A stretch of 64,000 nt of DNA from Alteromonas macleodii ATCC 27126 (GTDB lineage Bacteria > Pseudomonadota > Gammaproteobacteria > Enterobacterales > Alteromonadaceae), in NCBI RefSeq assembly GCF_000172635.2, contig NC_018632.1, positions 4,526,001 to 4,590,000 on the forward strand. Direction: 5' to 3'. Both the position numbers and the translations under genes were made by a program. A model generated the notes under the pieces. That model saw only the letters and a program-made list of their open reading frames with translations. It was not told where the DNA came from and ran no database searches. Numbering within the stretch: the stretch's first letter is position 1; each line of letters begins with the position of its first letter. Shown here piece by piece: positions 38,023-47,269 of the stretch.

Positions 38023-39440
38023 AGTTTAGTTTGGCATTCATAAAGAGAGCGCCCGCTATGTGCTTCAAAAACTAATTTGCAGTCAAAGAATGGTGAGTCG
38101 GTAATTTTGGGTAGCGATTCTTGGGTAACGATGAACTGAGCGCTTCTCAGCTCAGGAAGAGTCGCTTTCATATCAATTTCTTTAGCTTGCCCGTGGCTGT
38201 AAAACTGTCCTGAAAAAGGACGTTTTCCGATATAGTAGATGGGGAGGCTAGGGTTACTATGCGCAAGTAGCGCTTTATCGCTGCGTTTTTCACCCCAGTG
38301 TACGTGTATATAAATACTGGTAACAATAAGTAAAAGCGGCGCAATACTAGCAGCAACTGGGAACCATAAAGTTTGCCAAATGCGGTTCGCGAGAATCAAT
38401 GAAAAAATAAGCCCGAGCGGGGGAATAGCTGGTAGCACATAGGCGGGCAGAATATTGCCTGCAAATGAAAAAAATACTAAAGGTGATGCCATCCAACAAG
38501 CTAAAAAACTAAATAGCTTTTTATTGTTAGAGATGATCTTTTTAACGTTACCAATTCGCGTGAAAATCACAAGCGGAAGAATGATTGACCAAGGTGCCGC
38601 CGCATAAACCCAAAAAAGCCAAATGGTACCTCTCGTTTCTGTGTGAGCAGTACCATATAAGTCGCCTTCCCATCCGGAAACGACAAAACGCTCAAAATGT
38701 TCTCCTACAAAAAAATAGTCGAGAAAACCCGGAGTAGCTTGCTCAGCAAGAACATACCACGGCAGTGCAATGGCCGTCATTAGTGCCAGCCCACGAATGA
38801 TAGGAATGCGACGCCAAAAAGTCACAATGCCTGTACCAAGTCCATAGTTAATTACTAGCCAAGGGAAAATTGCTAACCCAACTAGTAATATAACAATTGG
38901 ACCTTTTGCTAGGAGTCCTACGCCGAGTCCCGAAAATCCGACAAATGCCCAGCGTAATGTTGGAACGTCCTGATCATAACTTTCCCAGCATAGGTAAAAG
39001 CCCCACATTGCAATGGTAATACCTAGGGTCAATGCCATATCCGTCATTACCGCCCCGGCAGCAATCAAAAACATGCCCGATGACGCCACTACTATTGCTG
39101 CGACAACCCCACTGATACCCAGGCGTTTAGCGAAGCTGAACAAAATAAGAATTACAAATACACCTGCTAACCAATGAGGGAATCTGAGTGCAAACTCATT
39201 AATGCCAAACAGTGTCACCCCTGCAGCACTCATCCAAGTAAAGAGCGGAGGCTTGCCCCAAAACGGTACACCGTAGTCGAACTGTGGCGTTATCCAGTTG
39301 CCTGTTTCGAACATCAGCCTCGCCATTTCGCCATACCTTGCTTCGGTAGTATCCATAAGCGGGTAACTACTAAGTGATAGCAAACGAATTGATAGCACTG
39401 CAGTGAGAGTCCAAAATAGCGTTTTCCTACTTAGTGTCAT
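38019..39440 (-). CDS. ArnT-like glycosyltransferase (GT39/PMT family)
   Basis: Polytopic inner-membrane transferase of 473 residues that would move a sugar from a polyprenyl-phosphate donor to a periplasmic acceptor. The first periplasmic loop has the acidic motif SYPLMDTTEARYGEMARLM, then WITPQFDYGVPFWGKPPLFTW, both typical of ArnT and related PMT-fold enzymes. About ten to eleven helices precede a short soluble C-terminal domain. It sits between the GT2 and GtrA genes with 4-base overlaps on both sides. Acceptor (lipid A, O-antigen, teichoic-like or protein) is not visible. Confidence 0.87.
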   Translation of the reverse strand: MTLSRKTLFWTLTAVLSIRLLSLSSYPLMDTTEARYGEMARLMFETGNWITPQFDYGVPFWGKPPLFTWMSAAGVTLFGINEFALRFPHWLAGVFVILILFSFAKRLGISGVVAAIVVASSGMFLIAAGAVMTDMALTLGITIAMWGFYLCWESYDQDVPTLRWAFVGFSGLGVGLLAKGPIVILLVGLAIFPWLVINYGLGTGIVTFWRRIPIIRGLALMTAIALPWYVLAEQATPGFLDYFFVGEHFERFVVSGWEGDLYGTAHTETRGTIWLFWVYAAAPWSIILPLVIFTRIGNVKKIISNNKKLFSFLACWMASPLVFFSFAGNILPAYVLPAIPPLGLIFSLILANRIWQTLWFPVAASIAPLLLIVTSIYIHVHWGEKRSDKALLAHSNPSLPIYYIGKRPFSGQFYSHGQAKEIDMKATLPELRSAQFIVTQESLPKITDSPFFDCKLVFEAHSGRSLYECQTKL

Positions 39441-40441
39441 GCGCGTTTCTCGCTAAGGGTTTGTTTATGAACAGCGCCTTTCTCAGAGTAAGACTGAATG
39501 AGGTAGAGTGGTCTTTGTTTCGTTTCGATGAAAATTCTTCCTATATACTCGCCTAGCAAACCTATTGTGATAAGTTGAATTCCGCCAAGAGCAAGTTGCA
39601 CAACCATAAGTGATGGGTAGCCAGAAACCGGTTCACCAAATAGAAGAGTTTTAGACACTACAAAAAGTCCATATAGAAAGGCGCTGCTAGCGATAATTAA
39701 ACCAAGCACAGTTGCAGCTCTGAGTGGACGGATACTAAATGATGTAATGCCGTCAATCGCCAGACCCACTAGTTTGAAGTAATTCCATTTAGACTCACCA
39801 CAAAAACGTGGATCGCGAGTGAATGGAAGTGTTGCTTGCTTGAACCCTGGCCAAGAAAAAATTCCCTTCATATATCTGTTTCGCTCCGGCAACGCATTGA
39901 TATGGTCGACGACTTCCCGGGCAATCAGCCTGAAATCTCCAACATTTTCAGGTATATCTGTTTGGGACATTATGTTTAGTAAACTGTAGAAGACTGCTGC
40001 AGACTTCTTTTTAAGCCAACTTTCTCCAAGTCGTTCAGAGCGCTGCATATTTACCACATCGAAACCCTCTCGCCACTTGGTTAACATAGCAGGAATGAGC
40101 TCCGGAGGATCTTGTAGGTCAGCATCAATTGCGATAACGGCAAGCCCCGAACTATGAGCGAGCCCCGCGCTTAAGGCGCTCTCTTTTCCAAAATTTCTGC
40201 TTAACGCAATACACTTTATTGAGGAGGTATGAGAAGAGAAGCTTTCAACTAACGATTGGCTGTTATCCGTGCTTCCATCATTGACATAAACAATTTCGCT
40301 AGTATCTGAAAGGGTATCCAATACTCGTGTTAACCGAGCATGAAACTCACAAAGCACACTTTCTTCATTAAAGTACGGAACGACTACACTCAATGTAGTA
40401 GGCGGGCTAATGCGACTTTGAACAGATGAGATTTTTCCCAT
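39437..40441 (-). CDS. GT2 polyprenyl-phosphate glycosyltransferase (GtrB/DPM1-like)
   Basis: Predicted enzyme loading a sugar from a nucleotide donor onto undecaprenyl phosphate at the cytoplasmic face. The GT-A fold begins LSVVVPYFNEES; the nucleotide/metal motif is VIAIDADLQDPPELI; two C-terminal helices (about 235-260 and 272-300) anchor it, as in GtrB. I use ATG 40441; a TTG at 40453 is possible but places AGAGG only one base away. First gene of the glycosylation operon. Confidence 0.88.
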   Translation of the reverse strand: MGKISSVQSRISPPTTLSVVVPYFNEESVLCEFHARLTRVLDTLSDTSEIVYVNDGSTDNSQSLVESFSSHTSSIKCIALSRNFGKESALSAGLAHSSGLAVIAIDADLQDPPELIPAMLTKWREGFDVVNMQRSERLGESWLKKKSAAVFYSLLNIMSQTDIPENVGDFRLIAREVVDHINALPERNRYMKGIFSWPGFKQATLPFTRDPRFCGESKWNYFKLVGLAIDGITSFSIRPLRAATVLGLIIASSAFLYGLFVVSKTLLFGEPVSGYPSLMVVQLALGGIQLITIGLLGEYIGRIFIETKQRPLYLIQSYSEKGAVHKQTLSEKRA

Positions 40442-40518
40442 AACACTTACCAAACCTCTAAAAATTTAAAACTACAGAAGCAAACTGCTGTCAGAGTTGA
40501 GGAGCTTAACAAGCTAGA

Positions 40519-40540
40519 TGTGAAAAGATTGTTGTTCACA
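40519..40540. promoter_or_regulatory. Inverted repeat in the GT2/response-regulator gap
   Basis: TGTGAA (40519-40524) and TTCACA (40535-40540) flank ten bases in the 149-base divergent control region. The spacing does not fit a CRP site. It may be a regulator-binding site for either operon; this is positional inference. Confidence 0.35.
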
Positions 40541-40590
40541 TTTTTTTCACGCCAGTAAGCGGAAAATAAGAACGAGAAGAAGAGAGCTGA

Positions 40591-41265
40591 ATGCAGAAAA
40601 TTTTGTTGATAGAAGATAGTCGAGAAGTCGCAGGGATTTTATTTGAGTATTACGAAAGTAAAGGCGTTGAGCTAGATTATGCTGATAATGGCGAATTAGG
40701 CTTTGAGCTTGCAAAAGCTGAGAGTTTCGATTTGATTTTACTCGATTTAATGCTGCCGCGAATGGACGGGTTGACGCTATGCAATAAGCTTAGGGATGAA
40801 GGTATTACAACGCCCATACTGATGTTAACGGCGCTCGATAACAGGGAAGATATGTTAAATGGCTTTAAGCATGGTGCAGATGATTACTTAACAAAACCAT
40901 TTGATTTTGACGTCCTTGACGCTCGTGCCAATGCATTGATTAAACGCTACAAGGGACAAGTAGCAACATCAATTTTGCAGTTTGGCACGCTTAAGATCAT
41001 ACAAAAATCTCGCAAAGCATATCGGGATGACAAGTTATTGGTGCTCAACCCTACCACCTACACTATTTTAGAATTACTGTGTCAAAAGGCACCAGAGATA
41101 GTGTCTCGTCAAGAAATAGCTGAGAAGCTATGGCAAGAACATGAACCGCAAAATGATGTGTTACGCAGCCACATCTATCAGCTACGTAACCAGCTTGACA
41201 AGCCGTTTCACTCACCAATGCTAATTACCGTTCCTAAAATAGGTTTCAGGCTGGAGGAAGTGTAA
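40591..41265 (+). CDS. OmpR-family response regulator
   Basis: Cytoplasmic two-component regulator of 224 residues. The receiver domain has the acidic pocket (LIEDS), phospho-acceptor D52 in LILLDLMLPRMDG and K102 in DDYLTKPFDF. The C-terminal winged helix binds DNA (PTTYTILELLCQK, QNDVLRSHIYQLRNQLDKPF). It is co-transcribed with the kinase gene starting one base beyond its stop, and divergent from the GT2-GT39-GtrA operon, which makes that operon a likely target. Confidence 0.94.
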   Translation: MQKILLIEDSREVAGILFEYYESKGVELDYADNGELGFELAKAESFDLILLDLMLPRMDGLTLCNKLRDEGITTPILMLTALDNREDMLNGFKHGADDYLTKPFDFDVLDARANALIKRYKGQVATSILQFGTLKIIQKSRKAYRDDKLLVLNPTTYTILELLCQKAPEIVSRQEIAEKLWQEHEPQNDVLRSHIYQLRNQLDKPFHSPMLITVPKIGFRLEEV

Positions 41266-41266
41266 A

Positions 41267-42529
41267 TTGTTCGGCATATTTTCAAACGCACGCACACTTA
41301 CTGGTAAGTTGGCATTGTTTTTTACAGTGATGTCATGCGTCATCGGTGTTTTAACGTTTTTACTTTTTTATTATGCCCTTCAATGGTCAGAAGACAGAGT
41401 TGGTGAGCGACGCATTCTTATTGATCGCGACAGTGCCGTTGAGAGATTTACAAATGGAGAGCATGGCGTCATAAAGCTCGATACTCTGACGACGGCCTAC
41501 AACGACGAAGCGCAAGTGCCAGAGCCATTCAAGTCTTTTTTAAAAAATAAAAATACTTATCTAGGCGAAGTGGACACATTAGATTCACCTTCAGGCCACA
41601 TGGTATTTAAGGGCGTTTACACCCAAAATGGTCAGCAAAAGGATATTGTTGTTTTAAGTTTTGTGGATAAAGTTGAGTTCAGTCGTGAAGAGATGGCGTT
41701 TGTTGCTATCGTTGTTATCATTTTTATCGCACTGCTCATGTTTGTGTTCGGTGCTTTCCTGTTTAAAGTTTCCAAAAAACTGATTGAGCCAGTCAATGAG
41801 CTTGCTCATCAACTCAACGACTCTTCAGGTGATGCGACGCGTGCGTTTAAGATTGGCAAAGGCGCAGTGGGTGAGTTTCAATTACTAACTACCAGGCTCA
41901 ATCAATATCGCAAAGAGTTACGCCTTGTTTTAAAGAGAGAGCAAGCGTTTGCCCGCTATGCTAGCCACGAACTTCGTACGCCTTTAACCATTGTTAAGGG
42001 CGCTAATAACCTATTGTCACGGAGTGAATTAACAGAGGGGCAAGAACGACAAGTAGCTCGCATTAATGATGCGGTATCAGAAATGATAAAAATGGTTGAT
42101 GCGTTGCTTTCCATTGTAAGGTACGAGCGGAACTCGGGCGATATTGAGGTGCGAGATGTAGACAAAAGCGAAATAATCAGAATTGTCGAAGCTAATAATC
42201 TTCATGCCGTGGATAAGCAAATTCGAATCAATGTGGATTTCAGAAGCAGTCCCAAAATCAAAGCTTCGCAGGCAATATTAAGCATGGTAGTGGGAAATAT
42301 ACTGAGAAACGCTTGTGCTGCATCCCAGAAAGGGGAAGTTGACATTTTAGTTAACGACAATGCAATAGAAGTAATCGATGATGGAGCGGGCCTGTCCAAT
42401 GAAAGCAGCAAAAGTGGCCATGGGCTAGGGTTACTGATTGTTGACGATTTATGTCGGCGCTATGGATGGCAATTTTCACTACAGCCCCATGAATCGAGAG
42501 GTTGCCGCGCAATCATAACCTTTACCTAA
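41267..42529 (+). CDS. Sensor histidine kinase
   Basis: Inner-membrane kinase paired with the preceding regulator. Two membrane helices (about 13-35 and 147-170) bracket a periplasmic sensor of about 110 residues; a HAMP-like segment is followed by the phospho-acceptor H234 in ASHELRTPLTIV, the N-box NILRNACAAS and the G-boxes VIDDGAGL and GHGLGLLIV. The start is TTG 41267: GGAGGA at 41253-41258 lies eight bases upstream, and a later ATG would cut into the first helix. Signal sensed is unknown. Confidence 0.92.
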   Translation: MFGIFSNARTLTGKLALFFTVMSCVIGVLTFLLFYYALQWSEDRVGERRILIDRDSAVERFTNGEHGVIKLDTLTTAYNDEAQVPEPFKSFLKNKNTYLGEVDTLDSPSGHMVFKGVYTQNGQQKDIVVLSFVDKVEFSREEMAFVAIVVIIFIALLMFVFGAFLFKVSKKLIEPVNELAHQLNDSSGDATRAFKIGKGAVGEFQLLTTRLNQYRKELRLVLKREQAFARYASHELRTPLTIVKGANNLLSRSELTEGQERQVARINDAVSEMIKMVDALLSIVRYERNSGDIEVRDVDKSEIIRIVEANNLHAVDKQIRINVDFRSSPKIKASQAILSMVVGNILRNACAASQKGEVDILVNDNAIEVIDDGAGLSNESSKSGHGLGLLIVDDLCRRYGWQFSLQPHESRGCRAIITFT

Positions 42530-42670
42530 CTTCCTTACAGCCACCCTAATACGTAAACCCTTATAAACGGCAAGCATACGGTTATTTGCGAGTAACTAAG
42601 ACCAAACAGGTTCATTTGTGTAACGTTATCCTTTATGGTGCGTCGTCAAAATAATAATGGACCAACATTT

Positions 42671-43891
42671 ATGGATTCAACGTCACGCCCCAGCCTGTTT
42701 CAGCGCTACATGAATGGCAGTTTGGTACTGCAAATTATCATTGGTATCGTATGCGGTATTGCGATAGCGAGTTTTTCACCTTCAGCTGCTCAATCAGCAG
42801 GGCTATTGGGTAACTTATTTGTAAAAGCCTTAAAAGCAATAGCTCCTTTATTGGTTTTTGTTTTGGTCATGGCATCCATTGCCAACCATAAGCAAAACGA
42901 GCAAACCTTTATCAAACCCGTGCTTGTGCTTTATTTGATGGGCACACTACTGGCCGCGCTCACCGCCGTGTTGGCAAGCTTTGCTTTTCCTACAAGCTTA
43001 AGCTTAGTGACTTCAGAAGTTAGCCAAGCTGCGCCGAAAGGTGTATCGGAAGTCCTTACTACTTTGCTTTATAACATGGTAGATAATCCGGTAAATGCAT
43101 TAGTAAATGGAAATTACATTGGTATTCTCACGTGGGCTGTAGGTCTAGGTTTAGGTCTTCGTCATGCTAGCGAGGCAACGAAAGCGCTACTTCAAAATAT
43201 GGCAGATAGCGTAACAACCGTGGTGGGTTTTGTTATTAAACTCGCGCCCTTCGGTATTTTCGGCTTGGTAGCTAATACCATTGCTACAACGGGCTTTGAA
43301 GCATTGCTTGGTTACTCTCATTTACTAACGGTACTGATTGGCGCGATGCTATTTATCGCACTTGTGACCAACCCCTTGTTAGTATTTCTGGCAACCAAAA
43401 AGAATCCTTATCCTTTGGTGTTCAAATGCCTGAAAGAAAGCGGTATTACAGCGTTTTTCACCCGTAGTTCGGCGGCGAATATTCCGGTAAACATGGCGCT
43501 GTGTAAACGCTTAAAGCTTGATGAAGACACCTATTCGGTATCTATTCCGTTAGGCGCCACGATTAATATGGCTGGGGCTGCAATCACAATAACCGTGTTG
43601 ACGCTAGCTGCGGTTAATACCTTGGGAATCGCTGTAGATTTCCCTACTGCTGTATTGTTAAGCGTTATCGCTGCGGTATCGGCATGTGGAAGTTCAGGTG
43701 TTGCAGGTGGTTCGCTACTGCTTATTCCGCTTGCCTGTAGCCTGTTTAATATACCCAATGAAGTGGCTATGCAGGTGGTTGCGGTGGGCTTTATTGTTGG
43801 CGTACTGCAAGATTCTGCTGAAACAGCATTAAATAGCTCCACCGATGTCTTGTTTACCGCCGCTGCGTGTGAAAGGGCAGGCGGCCAGTAA
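42671..43891 (+). CDS. sstT: Sodium:serine/threonine symporter
   Basis: Inner-membrane transporter of the dicarboxylate/amino-acid:cation symporter family (EAAT fold). The start is ATG 42671, giving 406 residues close to E. coli SstT; the reading from 42635 adds 12 non-conserved residues. Family motifs: [18 protein letters not shown] (HP1 region), [23 protein letters not shown], and [20 protein letters not shown] (HP2). It is transcribed alone. SstT assignment over other family members rests on these loops. Confidence 0.9.
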   Translation: MDSTSRPSLFQRYMNGSLVLQIIIGIVCGIAIASFSPSAAQSAGLLGNLFVKALKAIAPLLVFVLVMASIANHKQNEQTFIKPVLVLYLMGTLLAALTAVLASFAFPTSLSLVTSEVSQAAPKGVSEVLTTLLYNMVDNPVNALVNGNYIGILTWAVGLGLGLRHASEATKALLQNMADSVTTVVGFVIKLAPFGIFGLVANTIATTGFEALLGYSHLLTVLIGAMLFIALVTNPLLVFLATKKNPYPLVFKCLKESGITAFFTRSSAANIPVNMALCKRLKLDEDTYSVSIPLGATINMAGAAITITVLTLAAVNTLGIAVDFPTAVLLSVIAAVSACGSSGVAGGSLLLIPLACSLFNIPNEVAMQVVAVGFIVGVLQDSAETALNSSTDVLFTAAACERAGGQ

Positions 43892-43926
43892 ACATAAAAG
43901 CGTCAAACATAACAGCGTTAAACAGT

Positions 43927-44895
43927 TTAGGTGTGCGAACTTACTGCATCTACTGCTTCAAAAATTAGCCGTGCAGCCAGCTTTGCTGTGCGGCTATCAA
44001 TATCATAATTGGGGTTCATTTCCGCAACGTCACACAGTTTCCATTGATATCCGTAAGTACTTTGGTGCTGTGCTAAAAAGTGTAGCGTGTTGATAACAAG
44101 TGTGGGGGATATTCCCAATGCACTGGGCGCGCTAACGCCAGGTGCTTGTGCTGCTGGAAATGCATCTAAACATACAGTGACGTAAAGCTCATCGATGTCT
44201 TTTAGCATCGGAGATAGTAGCTCATCTATTCGCTGCATACACAGTGATTCATCATTTAACGCCACATCGGTTAAATAGCGCGTGTTGGAAGTATTGGCAA
44301 AGTTAAACAGCGCTGGTGTATTGGCTGCTTTCGATACGCCCAAACAAGCGTAATGAAACGGTGTGTCGTGTAGCTGGCAGTGATCATACACTTGCCTGAA
44401 CGGCGTACCTGAACTGGTGTTTGGTGAAGGCTTTCTTAAATCAAAATGGGCGTCGAAATTAATAATTCCAATGCGGGCGCTTTCGGGCTTAGCATTGAAA
44501 ACCCCTTGATAGCTACCCCATGCAATTTCATGTCCCCCTCCCAGACCGATGACCAAACCATCATTTTGCTTGAGCGCATAGCAAATGGCGTCAGCATATT
44601 GGGTTTGTGCCTGGGCTAAGTTCTCTTTAGCGGTAACATTCCCTAAATCAGCCAATGCTGCGCTTGGCCAGTGCCAGGGTAAGTTTGCCAGTGCCTGGCG
44701 AATAGCGTTTGGACCAGCAGCTGCACCTACGCGGCCTTTGTTAAATGCCACACCTAAATCACTCTCAAAACCAACAAGGGTAACGGCGTTGGCTAATGAA
44801 TTATCTTCGCCGACTTCAAGTTCGTTAACTTTTTGATGCCAACGTAGGCCCTCAATGCCGTCTTCACTGTCTATTCTGCCTTGCCACTTAAACAT
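43927..44895 (-). CDS. hutG: Formimidoylglutamase
   Basis: Arginase-fold Mn enzyme that hydrolyses N-formimidoyl-glutamate to glutamate and formamide, the last step of one histidine-degradation route. Metal-binding motifs are visible: GLGGGHEIAWG, NFDAHFDLR and VCLDAFPAAQAPG. The start is ATG 44895, behind AGGAAGG; the gene begins eight bases inside hutI, so the two are coupled. The length of 322 residues fits. Confidence 0.93.
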   Translation of the reverse strand: MFKWQGRIDSEDGIEGLRWHQKVNELEVGEDNSLANAVTLVGFESDLGVAFNKGRVGAAAGPNAIRQALANLPWHWPSAALADLGNVTAKENLAQAQTQYADAICYALKQNDGLVIGLGGGHEIAWGSYQGVFNAKPESARIGIINFDAHFDLRKPSPNTSSGTPFRQVYDHCQLHDTPFHYACLGVSKAANTPALFNFANTSNTRYLTDVALNDESLCMQRIDELLSPMLKDIDELYVTVCLDAFPAAQAPGVSAPSALGISPTLVINTLHFLAQHQSTYGYQWKLCDVAEMNPNYDIDSRTAKLAARLIFEAVDAVSSHT

Positions 44896-46147
44896 GTTTA
44901 CCTTCCTTAAACACCGCAACGGGGCGGTGGCCATTAATACAATAGGCGAGCTCTGCCGGCGTTTCGATATCCCAAAGTGTTAAGTCAGCAAGCTTACCTG
45001 CTTCAATAACACCTCGGTCGTGCAGCCCAAGTGCGCTAGCCGCGTGTGCAGTGGCGCCGCGTAGCGCTTCTTCTGGCGTAAGTTGAAACAGCACACACCC
45101 CATATTTATCGCGGTAAGGATTGAGGCTAACGGCGAACTACCTGGATTAAAGTCAGTGGCTAAGGCCATGGGCACATTGTGCGCCCTTAGGGCGTCTACC
45201 GGCGGCTTTTGAACTTCACTTAAGTAATAAAAAGCGCCTGGTAAAAGTACGGCAACGGTGCCACTTTGGGCAAGTAAGGGAATATCGCTGTCAGCTAAAT
45301 ATTCAATGTGATCTACCGATAGTGCGCCGTACTTAGCTGCTAGCACTGCGCCTTTGCTGTCGCTAAGCTGTTCTACATGAGCTTTAATGGGTAAACCGTG
45401 CTGCTGTGCGCAGCTAAACACTCGTTCTGTTTGTGAAGTTGAAAATCCAATAGTTTCACAAAATACATCAACGGCGTCAGCTAAGTTTTGCGAAGCAATG
45501 TGAGGAAGTGCCTCGTTGCAAATGAAATCGATATATCCTTCTGAGTCGTCAGCAAATTCATTGGGCAGGGCGTGAGCGCCTAAATAGGTAGTTTTAATAC
45601 TCACAGGAAGATGCTGCTCAAGGGATTTAGCCACGCGTAACATACGCACTTCAGTGTCTAAATCCAGCCCGTAACCTGATTTGACTTCAATGGTGGTAAC
45701 ACCTTCTTCGCACAGTCGCTTTGCGCGTTTTATCGCAGTGTGAAGCAGAGTGTTTTCGTCAGAGCGTCGAGTTTTTTCAACCGTCCCTTTAATGCCACCG
45801 CCGCGCTGCGCAATGTCTACATAACTTGCGCCCTGCAATCGCATTTCGAATTCTTCGGCGCGATTGCCGCCATACACTAGATGCGTATGACAATCGATGA
45901 AGCCAGGCAATAGCCACGGGTGTTTGGGCGTCGAACCTTCATTTTGGGGAATTAGGGTAGTGGCATCTATTACGCTTTTGGCCTGCTCAAACACGTCGTC
46001 TAGTGAGTCATCGCAAGGAAGTAACGCAGCAATTTTGCCGTCTTTTATGGCAATGGCGTGTGGCGGTAATTCGCCATAGGGCAACTTGTTGTCTTGCATA
46101 GACGCAATGCGAACATTGTAAATAAGCGTGTCGTACTGATAACCCAT
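44888..46147 (-). CDS. hutI: Imidazolonepropionase
   Basis: Amidohydrolase that opens imidazolone-propionate to N-formimidoyl-glutamate in histidine degradation. Metal and substrate motifs: GFIDCHTHLVYGGNRAEEF, the TIEVKSGYGLD block, KAHVEQLSD and ALATDFNPGSSP. The start is taken as ATG 46147, six bases after GGAG; a GTG at 46159 is the alternative. First gene of the hutI-hutG operon, divergent from hutC around the palindromic operator. Confidence 0.95.
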   Translation of the reverse strand: MGYQYDTLIYNVRIASMQDNKLPYGELPPHAIAIKDGKIAALLPCDDSLDDVFEQAKSVIDATTLIPQNEGSTPKHPWLLPGFIDCHTHLVYGGNRAEEFEMRLQGASYVDIAQRGGGIKGTVEKTRRSDENTLLHTAIKRAKRLCEEGVTTIEVKSGYGLDLDTEVRMLRVAKSLEQHLPVSIKTTYLGAHALPNEFADDSEGYIDFICNEALPHIASQNLADAVDVFCETIGFSTSQTERVFSCAQQHGLPIKAHVEQLSDSKGAVLAAKYGALSVDHIEYLADSDIPLLAQSGTVAVLLPGAFYYLSEVQKPPVDALRAHNVPMALATDFNPGSSPLASILTAINMGCVLFQLTPEEALRGATAHAASALGLHDRGVIEAGKLADLTLWDIETPAELAYCINGHRPVAVFKEGKHV

Positions 46148-46273
46148 ATCGTGCTCCACTCTAAGCCACCTCTTGTCTGGTTTTTTCGTTTAATTGGTCG
46201 TCTAGCTCTTTTTCTGGCTTTGTCCAGAATCTTTACTGAAACGCAGTGTAAATTTTGAGTTCAGTGTACTTGT

Positions 46274-46297
46274 GCATACTTGTATATACAAGTATGC
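46274..46297. promoter_or_regulatory. HutC-type operator, 24-bp perfect palindrome
   Basis: A perfect 24-base palindrome centred on TACTTGTATATACAAGTA. The TGTATATACA core matches the HutC-binding motif known in Pseudomonas. It lies 43 bases upstream of hutC and 127 bases upstream of hutI, so one site could repress both divergent operons. Confidence 0.88.
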
Positions 46298-46339
46298 TGT
46301 TATCATATTATTAACAATTTAGTTGTGAATGGCCACGAT

Positions 46340-47164
46340 ATGCAACCTCGGTACAGAGTAATTAAGACAGCAATTTTGGATGCCATCGAAAGTGGTGAGA
46401 TGAAGCCGGGTAGCCAAGTGCCTTCAGAAAACCAACTTGCCCAGCAGCACGGTGTAAGCCGAATGACTGCTAGAAGAGCGTTAAGTGAAATGGTGGACGA
46501 GGGCATTTTAATGCGCAGCCAGGGGATAGGCACCTTTGTGTCAGATAGTCGCCCTATGAGCTCAATGCTTGAGATTAAAAGTATTCGCGATGAAATAGAG
46601 CAGCGGGGGCATAGATACACCAACGAAATATTGGTGTTGGAAACCTCGCCAGCCAGTGATGCTATTGCTCAGCGACTGGGAATCGATGTGGGAGAGCCAG
46701 TATTCCATAGCATTATCGTACACTGCGAGAACAATCTACCCGTGCAGTATGAAGACAGGTGGGTTAACCCAGCGTGGATTAACGACTATTTAGATAAAGA
46801 TTTTAAAGCTCAAACTGCAAACTTTTATTTGAATCAGGTCGCGCCCCTTTCACAAGCCGATCACAGCGTAGAAGCTGTGGTTGTTGAAAAAGATATTGCA
46901 CAAGCACTATTGATTAAGCCTAAAGAGCCGTGCCTGAAAATTACGCGACGAACCTTCTCTCGAGTGCCCAGCGCAATAACCAGCGATGAGAGCAATATTG
47001 GCGAGTCGTCAACGGCAAATGCTCAGATAAAGAACGGTTTAAGGGCTACGTCAGATTCACCCTTAAATAATAGCTCCAAAGCGAGTTCAAGCGCAGTGGT
47101 TAGCCACGCGGTGCTGTATCACCCAGGTAGTCGATACCGCTTGGGAGGACACTTGGAGTTCTAA
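46340..47164 (+). CDS. hutC: Histidine utilisation repressor (GntR family)
   Basis: HutC/FadR-type repressor of the hut genes, normally released by urocanate. ATG 46340 gives 274 residues; the longer reading would begin inside the operator. The GntR winged helix (YRVIKTAILDAIESGEMKPGSQ, PSENQLAQQHGVSRMTARRAL) is followed by a UTRA effector domain. Oddity: residues about 210-252 are a Ser/Asn/Ala-rich stretch inserted between RRTFSRV and VVSHAVLYHPGSRYRLGG, where family members are normally almost contiguous. The gene is followed by hutU and hutH on the same strand. Confidence 0.92.
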   Translation: MQPRYRVIKTAILDAIESGEMKPGSQVPSENQLAQQHGVSRMTARRALSEMVDEGILMRSQGIGTFVSDSRPMSSMLEIKSIRDEIEQRGHRYTNEILVLETSPASDAIAQRLGIDVGEPVFHSIIVHCENNLPVQYEDRWVNPAWINDYLDKDFKAQTANFYLNQVAPLSQADHSVEAVVVEKDIAQALLIKPKEPCLKITRRTFSRVPSAITSDESNIGESSTANAQIKNGLRATSDSPLNNSSKASSSAVVSHAVLYHPGSRYRLGGHLEF

Positions 47165-47269
47165 GTGTCATTGCGCCAAAGGCGCTAGCAACTCATTACT
47201 TTCTAAAAAGATGACACTTCCTAATAAAAAACAAATCGGCAAACGTAAGAATATGCCTAGGAGAAGTTT

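Noticed and set aside
40519..40540. CRP binding site upstream of the response regulator
   Set aside because: The half-sites resemble TGTGA/TCACA but are separated by 12 bases instead of 6.
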